DNA from: Tubiluchus corallicola
Taxonomy: Eukaryota > Priapulida > Priapulimorpha > Priapulimorphida > Tubiluchidae
Length of the DNA: 64,000 bases
Assembly (NCBI GenBank): GCA_030141605.1
Contig: JAQGDQ010000093.1
Location: 310,001 to 374,000, forward strand
Direction: 5' to 3'
Shown: positions 61,801 through 64,000 of the stretch, in pieces
How positions within the stretch are numbered: position 1 is the stretch's first letter
Layout of the letters: each line of letters starts with the position of its first letter
Made by a program: the position numbers and the translations under genes
The notes under the pieces: model-generated
The model's database searches: none
Seen by the model: the letters and a program-made list of their open reading frames with translations, nothing else
What the model was told of the DNA's origin: nothing

Positions 61801-62575
61801 ATAGCAACCAACAGTTGTGTGATTGCTAAGTGATTTGTAGAAACACGACAGAAAACAATGGGTAACTTTAACAGTGATTTTCTCAAGGTTATGTTTTTAA
61901 CTGCATAGCCTGCATCTCAACTTCAATGTGGATTATCTCAGCTTAGAAATAACATAGAGTGATGAACTTGGTATGAAAATGATCCTCATGAAATGGAGAT
62001 TAAGGATGTGAATAACTAGAAAAACTTAATTGCTGACATAAACGATTTTACTAAGCAAGCACATAAATATTGTTCTCAACTTGTTTCTCTTTATTTATTA
62101 ATTTCATCCGAAAGTTGATAATCCCATTTTGTCAACATGGTATCAAAATATTTATTCCGAATAACGTTATTAATCACTTTAATTACATTGAATTTTTTCC
62201 AGACCTTTACTGGCCAAAAATTCTCTTTAGACTCATTAAAAGAAAGAAAGTTCCAAAGATGAAAAAGCTGTTAACCAAGTCTTGCAATGCTTCAATATTT
62301 TCAGAAAACGTTTTGTCAAAGTCTTGTTTGAAGTTGTTATTGAGTCACTTAGACATACTCGAGTTTAGACGCACACAGAAAACTATGGATAAGAACCAAA
62401 CAGCTACAATAAATCTTTGTAATTAAAAAGCTTAATTGCTGACCTATGGACGATTTTAGTTAAATGTAATAAAACTTATGATTATAGTGGATTGTTTATG
62501 AAATTAATTGTGTTTTTGTTTTTTTATTGCTTAGTCAAGGAAAGCAACGACAACCGAAGTAAATCTAGTTCATTC
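30419..62575 (+). CDS. HDAC6: HDAC6-like class IIb histone deacetylase (16-17 exons, 3' end beyond window)
   Basis: Zn-dependent lysine deacetylase; HDAC6 orthologues act mainly in the cytoplasm on tubulin and other proteins. Exons: 30419-30526, 33362-33393, 36255-36396, 37906-37946, 39706-39805, 40902-40999, 43185-43286, 43536-43604, 44728-44854, 47675-47740, 51307-51366, 53857-53946, 54617-54723, 56283-56387, 57694-57849, 59074-59127 and probably one at 62535/62545-62575. All phases match through exon 16, giving 485 residues. Residues 1-40 are Lys-rich. Catalytic domain 1 runs from TGLVYDD (about 48) to PYWKSL (about 400): PPGHH 175-179, DWDVHHG 213-219 with zinc ligands D215 and H217, third ligand D308 in GYD, catalytic Tyr 348 in EGGY. 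A 60-residue linker leads to [13 protein letters not shown] (468 on), the expected start of a second HDAC domain. This two-domain layout favours HDAC6 over HDAC10. The position matching the HDAC10 gatekeeper is Glu315. The ubiquitin-binding zinc finger, if present, lies off-window. Confidence 0.88.
30635..31543. mobile_element. Tigger/pogo-like MITE, about 900 bp, in HDAC6 intron 1
   Basis: The left end CAGTAAACTCAGTGTAACTC and the right end GAGTTATGCAGAGTTTACTG are inverted repeats. The interior has tandem-like CTAACTCAAA...GGAACGGA(T/C)GAAATCCTT segments. It is the longest copy of the family at 832-1362 and 41740-42130. Confidence 0.75.
32131..32802 (+). pseudogene. Ty3/gypsy retrotransposon pol fragment (RT thumb and RNase H), disrupted
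   Basis: Old copy of a Ty3/gypsy element. It begins in the end of reverse transcriptase ([16 protein letters not shown]), continues to the RNase H region ([17 protein letters not shown], then the [11 protein letters not shown] strand and [12 protein letters not shown]). A stop codon at 32482-32484 interrupts the frame, and there is no palm domain, integrase, gag or LTR. It lies in HDAC6 intron 1 in the sense orientation and is not expected to make a functional enzyme. Confidence 0.88.
32836..32935 (-). pseudogene. Inverted gypsy RT-thumb fragment
   Basis: The reverse complement reads [20 protein letters not shown] and on to the end of the RT thumb. It matches the start of the fragment at 32131 with a few differences, so the gypsy segment is bounded by an inverted copy of its own first 95 or so bases. 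Confidence 0.85.
33110..33150. repeat. (TA)n microsatellite
   Basis: TATATATA run with TTAATATATATTAATA before it, inside AT-rich intron 1. Confidence 0.9.
33362..33393 (+). CDS. HDAC6: HDAC6-like exon 2
   Basis: Thirty-two bases, [10 protein letters not shown] plus GG. Acceptor TTTTTTGCAG, donor GTATGA. The GG joins C of exon 3 to make Gly. A microexon supported by phase at both ends. Confidence 0.7.
33526..33996. mobile_element. CAGGGTTCC-TIR element with 6-bp target duplication
   Basis: Starts CAGGGTTCCCATGG, ends GTGAGAACCCTG, flanked by TATAAG / TATAAC. The interior has AGTCAGGGAAA words. A nearly intact 471-bp copy in HDAC6 intron 2. Confidence 0.8.
34196..34239. repeat. Short stem-loop motif GGGATGGCGAAAG...CTGCCATCCC
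   Basis: One of three related hairpins in HDAC6 introns (also 38350-38391 and, inverted, 58924-58964). GGGATGGC pairs with GCCATCCC. Possibly the 3' end of a retrotransposon. Confidence 0.6.
34685..35011. mobile_element. hAT-like MITE, degraded copy
   Basis: TATGGATGAGCATTCTCTAC at the left, GATGTTCAACCCTA at the right. Imperfect 8-base flanks GTGATGAA / GTAATGAG. The interior GAATTAGTCT and AAACGTTTTAATGA match the copy at 45621. Confidence 0.7.
35499..36178. mobile_element. Mariner-like MITE, second copy (inverted relative to 29811)
   Basis: GGGTGTTTCAAAAGTCACCA at the left, AGTGACATCTGAGACACTTA at the right. Internal words such as TCAATGCAAGGTGCTCGATT are related to the copy at 29811-30362. 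Lies in HDAC6 intron 2, directly before exon 3. Confidence 0.65.
36255..36396 (+). CDS. HDAC6: HDAC6-like exon 3: start of catalytic domain 1
   Basis: [12 protein letters not shown], then [13 protein letters not shown] and [13 protein letters not shown]. This matches the HDAC6 TGLVYD...PExPERL segment in length, with 18 residues between VY and PER. The two-residue-longer PEACE-type insert of HDAC10 is absent. Confidence 0.92.
36905..37740. repeat. 61-bp satellite, about 14 copies, in HDAC6 intron 3
   Basis: The unit is built of CAGCTGACTCACACAGTAAA, TCAGCTAGCTCTGCTGAAGC and TGAGTCAGTTGCTCTCCTAC. Copies differ at few sites. Each unit has an E-box type CAGCTG and two AP-1 type heptamers, TGACTCA and TGAGTCA, in inverted orientation. 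The last copies degrade toward 37800. Confidence 0.97.
37906..37946 (+). CDS. HDAC6: HDAC6-like exon 4
   Basis: [13 protein letters not shown] plus AG. Corresponds to the E-E-L-x-x-x-H segment of class II HDACs. Acceptor TTTTGCAG, donor GTTGGT. Confidence 0.88.
38350..38391. repeat. Stem-loop motif GGGGTGGCGAAAG...GCAGCCACCCC
   Basis: GGGGTGGC pairs with GCCACCCC. Second dispersed copy of the hairpin at 34196, in intron 4, followed by AT-rich DNA without features to 39320 apart from a TATATA run near 38930. Confidence 0.65.
39328..40239. repeat. Direct repeat of about 62 bp in HDAC6 introns 4 and 5
   Basis: AAGCCAAGCAATGCATGAGG, CAAxCTTGGAAATT and TATGATACCAGAGCACTGTAT occur at 39332-39390 and again at 40178-40236, on either side of exon 5. 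Confidence 0.85.
39706..39805 (+). CDS. HDAC6: HDAC6-like exon 5
   Basis: One base completes Ser, then [17 protein letters not shown] and on to KYEYVTFCE, equivalent to the HSxEYIxxM...YDSVYLHP region. Acceptor CTTGCAG, donor GTTTGT. Confidence 0.9.
40245..40545. mobile_element. Tigger-like MITE, partial
   Basis: Contains AAACATCGCTAACAGGGAGT and CGTTAAGCGAGAACTCCCTG, as at the ends of 14340-15004 and 42379-43099. The left end is missing. Confidence 0.55.
40902..40999 (+). CDS. HDAC6: HDAC6-like exon 6
   Basis: [20 protein letters not shown] then [11 protein letters not shown] plus AG; the final AG plus G gives the Arg before PPGHH. Equivalent to the SYSCAxLAxGS...RNGMAIIR segment. Confidence 0.92.
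41022..41265. mobile_element. CATATCTCGGTTTGCC MITE, truncated
   Basis: Starts ACACTCATATCTCGGTTTGC, directly after the donor of HDAC6 exon 6. Shares CAGTCCATTATTTC and GCTGACCACCAGTTGG with the copies at 50060, 50666, 60341 and 60888. The right end is missing. Confidence 0.6.
41740..42133. mobile_element. Tigger-like MITE (TAACTCAAA family), third copy
   Basis: ACAGTAATAGTAAATTGC at the left, TTGAGTTATGGGGAGTTTAC at the right, with TTATGGTCCATTTAATCAAA inside. Lies in intron 6. Confidence 0.65.
42379..43099. mobile_element. Tigger-like MITE with TA target site
   Basis: CGGCAAATCCTCGCTTAACA at the left and TTGTTAAGCGAGGACGTACTG at the right, flanked by TA. 721 bp, no transposase. Ends 86 bases before HDAC6 exon 7. 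Confidence 0.75.
43185..43286 (+). CDS. HDAC6: HDAC6-like exon 7: active-site histidines
   Basis: [20 protein letters not shown] then [12 protein letters not shown] plus CG. PPGHH is the catalytic histidine pair and GYCFFNN is strongly conserved in class II HDACs. Confidence 0.95.
43536..43604 (+). CDS. HDAC6: HDAC6-like exon 8: zinc-binding loop
   Basis: [20 protein letters not shown] then DP plus AG. The second Asp and first His of DWDVHHG are zinc ligands. Acceptor TTTTTCAG, donor GTATGC. Confidence 0.95.
43750..44245. repeat. About 22-bp minisatellite, about 20 copies, in HDAC6 intron 8
   Basis: The unit is close to GTGCTGTGAAGGTTTTAGCT plus two bases, with variants ending AATTTTTAGC. 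Degenerates at both ends. Confidence 0.95.
44255..44480. mobile_element. Family-A TIR element, inverted partial copy
   Basis: TTGACCAAATTTTTGGTGCA and GGAGCATCATAACATAGTTT are the reverse complement of words near the left end at 3767-3810 and 61455-61500. TATGGACGATTTTGGTTTGC follows at 44447. Confidence 0.6.
44728..44854 (+). CDS. HDAC6: HDAC6-like exon 9
   Basis: [18 protein letters not shown], then a Tyr/Asn-rich turn and [14 protein letters not shown]. RYExGRFWP is characteristic of HDAC6/10. The usual WNQ reads LNQ. The donor at CAG/GTAGAG is chosen because it aligns without gaps; a later GTATGT would add VEWMK. Confidence 0.92.
45461..46340. repeat. Intron-9 copy of a duplicated segment (sister at 48906-49382)
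   Basis: Shares GCCTAGCTTCCCTG, TTTGACCTTTC, AAGGTCTC, CACTAATTAAGGCAAGAT, AATGTTACTCCAA and GGTACAGCATTGACTCGACC in the same order with 48906-49382. This copy is interrupted by the hAT-like MITE at 45621-45955. A tRNA-like B-box word (AGTTCAAATCC) lies at about 46380, just beyond the shared part. Confidence 0.85.
45621..45955. mobile_element. hAT-like MITE with 8-bp target duplication
   Basis: TAGGGGTGAGCATTC at the left, GATGCTCACCCTTA at the right. Flanked by AAAAATAC / AAAAATAG. The sister segment in intron 10 has one uninterrupted AAAAATA at the matching place, which is the empty site. Confidence 0.88.
46642..47627. mobile_element. CAGGGTTCC-TIR element carrying a nested MITE
   Basis: Starts CAGGGTTCCTACAG, ends GTGGGAACCCTG, with 6-base direct repeats TGAGAC on both sides. 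Its interior is split by the 46989-47484 element: the word ATATGTATGAATGTCCATAC resumes directly after it. Confidence 0.88.
46989..47484. mobile_element. 496-bp pogo/mariner-type MITE nested in another transposon
   Basis: The terminal inverted repeat CAGTGGCCGCCGCTTATT continues for about 27 bases with one mismatch and is flanked by TA. GC-richer than its surroundings, with repeated TATGGACA words. No transposase is seen. Confidence 0.9.
47675..47740 (+). CDS. HDAC6: HDAC6-like exon 10
   Basis: [20 protein letters not shown] then YE. Equivalent to VGMxDADYIAAFxxVLLPVAxE. Acceptor TTTTTAG, donor GTGAGC, both phase 0. Confidence 0.9.
48906..49382. repeat. Intron-10 sister of the duplicated segment, without the MITE
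   Basis: Ordered matches to 45461-46340. CTAGTAAAAATAAAAACTGCC at 49063-49083 is the unoccupied target of the hAT-like MITE. Confidence 0.85.
49850..50050. repeat. Dispersed repeat related to the 8000-8290 region
   Basis: TTGGTGAATCACTGGTGTAC, ACTGGGATGG and TTTCAATCAGGTAAGCATAA resemble 8085-8210. An inverted relative is at 48160-48390. Confidence 0.5.
50060..50502. mobile_element. CATATCTCGGTTTGCC MITE, full-length copy
   Basis: The left end ACTTATATCTCGGTCTGCCG and the right end TCCGGCAAATTGAAATATGT are inverted repeats, with TA at the edges. In HDAC6 intron 10. Confidence 0.7.
50666..51225. mobile_element. CATATCTCGGTTTGCC MITE, second intron-10 copy
   Basis: The left end ACTCATATCACGGTTTGCGG and the right end GTCTGGCAAATCGAGATATG are inverted repeats. 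An internal partial duplication (GACACAGTCCG...GCAAGCTGACC) repeats three times. It ends 82 bases before exon 11. Confidence 0.7.
51307..51366 (+). CDS. HDAC6: HDAC6-like exon 11: third zinc ligand and gatekeeper
   Basis: [20 protein letters not shown]. Asp of GYD is the third zinc ligand. The final Glu sits where HDAC10 has its polyamine-selecting gatekeeper Glu and human HDAC6 has Lys (domain 1) or Leu (domain 2). Confidence 0.93.
51550..51860. mobile_element. Family-B dispersed element, third copy
   Basis: GATGATTTTTCAT, GCAAAAGCATTTCTGATAAT and GATGACATCACAAACTAACA match the copy at 6050. Confidence 0.55.
52759..53180 (-). pseudogene. LINE ORF2 C-terminal fragment (Cys-rich knuckle)
   Basis: The reverse complement reads [14 protein letters not shown], then [20 protein letters not shown] and on to TKRFKLY and a stop at 52761-52759. 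The CxCG...ETVxxxLxxC pattern is the C-terminal knuckle of Jockey/CR1/RTE-type non-LTR elements. Two in-frame stops lie in the upstream part (about 53090-53160). A dead 5'-truncated copy in HDAC6 intron 11. Confidence 0.75.
53857..53946 (+). CDS. HDAC6: HDAC6-like exon 12
   Basis: [20 protein letters not shown] then [10 protein letters not shown]. Equivalent to GExxATPxxFAHLTxLLxxLAxGKLxxxLE. Acceptor TTTTAG, donor GTAAGT. Confidence 0.92.
54617..54723 (+). CDS. HDAC6: HDAC6-like exon 13: catalytic tyrosine
   Basis: [20 protein letters not shown] then [15 protein letters not shown] plus TG. GGY holds the catalytic Tyr, and LLGDPxPPL is typical of HDAC6/10. A frame running on past the GTACGT donor is intron. 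Confidence 0.93.
55025..55135 (+). repeat. 5S rRNA-like sequence, probable 5S-derived SINE head
   Basis: CTGAAGCTAAGCAGTGCTGA, then ACCTGGTCAGTAAATGAATG, match the internal promoter region of 5S rRNA (GAAGCTAAGCAG...CCTGGTTAGTA...GGATGG). The ends of a true 5S gene are absent and the later part is diverged, so a SINE3-type element or a 5S pseudogene is more likely than a working gene. Confidence 0.55.
55271..55829. mobile_element. piggyBac-like MITE with TTAA ends
   Basis: TTAACCCATTTGCTACG at the left and TAGTGAAAGGGTTAA at the right, that is, TTAA target sites plus CCC-starting inverted repeats. The 175-codon minus open frame over it (Tyr/His/Thr-rich with CTHIHAC-type runs) is chance. An inverted related copy starts at 63534. 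Confidence 0.75.
56283..56387 (+). CDS. HDAC6: HDAC6-like exon 14: end of catalytic domain 1
   Basis: [20 protein letters not shown] then [14 protein letters not shown] plus AC. PYWKSL matches the PFW/HWKSL end of class IIb catalytic domains. Acceptor ATTACAG, donor GTGAGT. Confidence 0.88.
56388..57693. repeat. HDAC6 intron 14 with a 92-bp tandem duplication
   Basis: Positions 57393-57480 and 57485-57570 are two near-identical units (ATTCTTCTTCTTTCTTCTTC, ATACCATAGCAAGTTCGATT). The rest of the intron shows no recognisable feature. Confidence 0.8.
57694..57849 (+). CDS. HDAC6: HDAC6-like exon 15: inter-domain linker
   Basis: Fifty-one codons: [20 protein letters not shown], an acidic stretch, then [20 protein letters not shown] and H plus CG. 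No independent motif; it links the two deacetylase domains. Acceptor TTTTCAG, donor GTACAT. Confidence 0.82.
58230..58690. mobile_element. pogo-like MITE (ACCTCGGTATAAGG ends)
   Basis: The left end CATTCAACCTCGGTATAAGG and the right end CTTATATCCGAGGTAGACTG are inverted repeats flanked by TA. The interior has repeated TATAAGG(G)AC words. In HDAC6 intron 15. Confidence 0.8.
58772..58824. repeat. (ATT)n microsatellite
   Basis: About 15 ATT units. The Ile-run open frame on the minus strand is an artefact. Confidence 0.95.
58924..58964. repeat. Stem-loop motif, inverted copy
   Basis: AGGGGTGGCTGCTAGGTGAC then TCTTTTGCCACCCTC is the reverse complement form of the hairpin at 38350. The AT-rich run after it ends ATGAATAAACTGAATTGAAT. 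Confidence 0.6.
59074..59127 (+). CDS. HDAC6: HDAC6-like exon 16: start of second HDAC domain
   Basis: One base completes Arg, then [17 protein letters not shown] plus TC. R-T-x-LVY-x-x-x-MMxH is the opening of HDAC6 domain 2. Acceptor TTTTTCCAG, donor GTAAGT. Confidence 0.8.
59128..60334. other. HDAC6 intron 16, left part
   Basis: No exon was seen. A possible retrotransposon tail, TAAATAAACTTAAACTTAAA, lies at 60058-60083. Otherwise AT-rich DNA without evident structure. Confidence 0.45.
60341..61357. mobile_element. Two CATATCTCGGTTTGCC MITE copies, one partial
   Basis: Positions 60341-60600 carry a partial copy (GCTCATATCTTGGTTTACCT). Positions 60888-61357 carry a full copy with left end ACTCATATCTCGGTTTGCCG and right end CAAACCAAGATACGAGTGTA. 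Confidence 0.65.
61397..62070. mobile_element. Family-A TIR element, second full copy
   Basis: The left ATGCGTGCTTGCAAACCAAA and the right GACATAAACGATTTTACTAA...GCAAGCACATA are inverted repeats. The interior matches 3767-4250. The following 62313-62430 matches window positions 1-118. Confidence 0.65.
62535..62575 (+). CDS. HDAC6: Probable HDAC6-like exon 17, acceptor uncertain
   Basis: A strong donor (CATTC/GTAAGT) follows. With acceptor GCTTAG (exon from 62535), the phase-2 entry hits TAA at 62560-62562. With an alternative acceptor GGAAAG (exon from 62545) it reads [11 protein letters not shown] and stays open. Either a short isoform ends here, an unseen exon precedes it, or the weaker acceptor is used. 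Confidence 0.4.
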
Positions 62576-64000
62576 GTAAGTTTTCTAACTTGCTATTTCT
62601 TGTGAATTTATTAACGTTGTATCTATGCCAGTAGTGATGGAAAATCCAAGCTGAGCAAAAAGTTAGCAATTTATTTGTGCATTTACGTGTTTATTTGTAA
62701 TTTTGTTTTGCTAATTTTTCTTTTTTTTGGTTTGCTATTGATTTTTTTATTTGTCATTTTTTTAAACGGATTTTTTAAAAATTTTGTGAACGTTTTTAGT
62801 AGATTTCCTATTTTTTTGCTTTTTGGCTGTAGCATAATCATTTTCTAATTTGATATAAATCTTTTCAACTTCTACATTTTTGTGTGTAAGCTCATTTGAA
62901 CACCTGCTTTCAGCTTTTTTCTGTATGCAAACATTTTGCTTCAGTTATTAAAGGAAAACCAGAACCAGTCTTACTCTATAGCTCAAAACAATCTACCCTG
63001 AAAAATATTGAATTTTTTCGCTAGTTTTGTGACTAGCTTTTCGTGTTACATAAATTTTGCCATTTGCTAGTTAGACGGGCACTAGCGTTTTGATTTCAGA
63101 AATGCATTGCGTAAAACAGGCGCAGTACCTCTCAGTTCAGATGTGTTAGTTTGTGATGAACTACACACATTCGACAGCTCATGCGTGAGCACAGCGGTAA
63201 ATTTGAAATTTGAATTATTATCTTAAAACTTGCCTAGTTTTAGTACAACACACTGAACATCTTACAGTAGCACTGTACTCCAACACACTGAACATCTGAC
63301 AGTAGCACTGTACTTCAATTTTCGCTTTCGCAAACACGTGCAACACGATCGTTGAATATTTTTGCTGTTGAAAATTATGTTAGTTTGTGATGTCATCGAC
63401 AGTTTGGCTCGCCCGCCGTTAATTAACTCACTAAGCTAATATTTAATTATCAAAAACGCTTGCAGTATTAATTGTGTTACAATGTAAATTTTTTGTCGGA
63501 CTTGAAAATGGGCTACGATATGCATGTTTTCCTTTAACCCTTTCACTACGTTGTTGCTTTTTAACTGGGCCATGTTGATTTTTTAACTGTGCACATTTGT
63601 CTATATCTTTTTGTGGTGTGTTACTAAAACAGAATCTTGTAAATTAACAAATGGTTGTTTGTTATTGAGTACTAATATTAAATGTTAGTTTTATTTCTAC
63701 ACGTGCACACATACATACATTCACGCACGCACACGCACAAGATCATAAATCAGTAATGTACTTATATTTAGAAACCAGTTTTCACAAAAGACACAATACT
63801 AATCCATGATATGCAATGATTTTATAACACTGCAGAACAATCAACTAAACATACGTTTCATCAAAGATCTACAAGTGATTTTGTGTTGGAACATACCATA
63901 CAGTACAGTATTGTGGAATGCCCCTGGCTTCAGATGCTGATTGGCTTTCTAGCGTTACTTGTTGCAATCCCACGTCTGTTAAACTTTTCTACAATGTTTT
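62576..64000. other. Right edge: AT-rich DNA, family-B copy and start of piggyBac-like MITE
   Basis: 62590-63050 is T-rich without features. 63060-63530 is an inverted family-B copy; a 27-base segment (ACACACTGAACATCT...AGTAGCACTGTACT) is doubled at 63249-63315. From 63534 a TTAACCCTTTCACTACG end opens a piggyBac-like MITE that runs past the edge. No HDAC6 domain-2 exon was found here. Confidence 0.55.

Noticed and set aside
30419-62575. Calling the deacetylase HDAC10
   Set aside because: The gatekeeper Glu and AIGxPEG resemble HDAC10, but exon 3 lacks the HDAC10 insert and exon 16 opens a second VY...MMxH domain as in HDAC6. Kept as HDAC6-like.

Overview
This is a eukaryotic, almost certainly invertebrate animal, nuclear window. 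It is AT-rich. Coding sequence is confined to short exons bounded by GT/AG splice sites, and introns and intergenic DNA are packed with short terminal-inverted-repeat (TIR) elements, microsatellites and minisatellites. I cannot name the species from the sequence alone. Almost none of the long open frames are genes: most are simple repeats or transposon fragments. The real genes were found by locating short homologous exons whose splice phases join.

Three multi-exon protein genes can be supported. (1) Minus strand, about 1589-10663: the CXXC1/CFP1 gene, the CpG-binding subunit of the SET1 histone H3K4 methyltransferase complex. Four consecutive exons carry a complete PHD finger and the first half of the CXXC zinc finger; the 3' part runs off the left edge and the first exon is not found. 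(2) Minus strand, 24892 down to about 19600: a secreted protein with a signal peptide and one von Willebrand factor A domain whose metal site looks degenerate. Four exons join in phase, and a fifth probably carries the end of the domain. (3) Plus strand, 30419 to the right edge: a class IIb histone deacetylase, best called HDAC6-like. Sixteen phase-consistent exons encode 485 residues: a complete catalytic domain 1 with all zinc and catalytic residues, then the first residues of a second domain, which continues beyond the window. The genes share no obvious pathway beyond two being chromatin or acetylation factors.

Layout: 1-10.7 kb is CXXC1 with TIR elements and minisatellites in its introns. 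10.7-19.6 kb has no confident gene and holds GA-, CAAT- and CAC/CAT-rich tracts, a Tigger-like and a hAT-like element. 19.6-24.9 kb is the VWA gene, whose first intron holds a 42-bp minisatellite and a large GGAT/GGAC/AGAC array. 24.9-30.4 kb is intergenic, with a long TG tract and a 111-bp near-perfect palindrome. 30.4-64 kb is the HDAC6-like gene, whose introns hold a Ty3/gypsy fold-back, a LINE fragment, a 5S-like sequence, several MITE families and two notable satellites (a 61-bp unit with AP-1-type heptamers, and a 22-bp unit).

No operon-like or clearly new multi-gene system was seen. The most useful leads are the gatekeeper glutamate in the HDAC catalytic domain 1, the 61-bp intronic satellite, the 111-bp palindrome, and a MITE insertion with its empty site preserved in a sister copy in the next intron.
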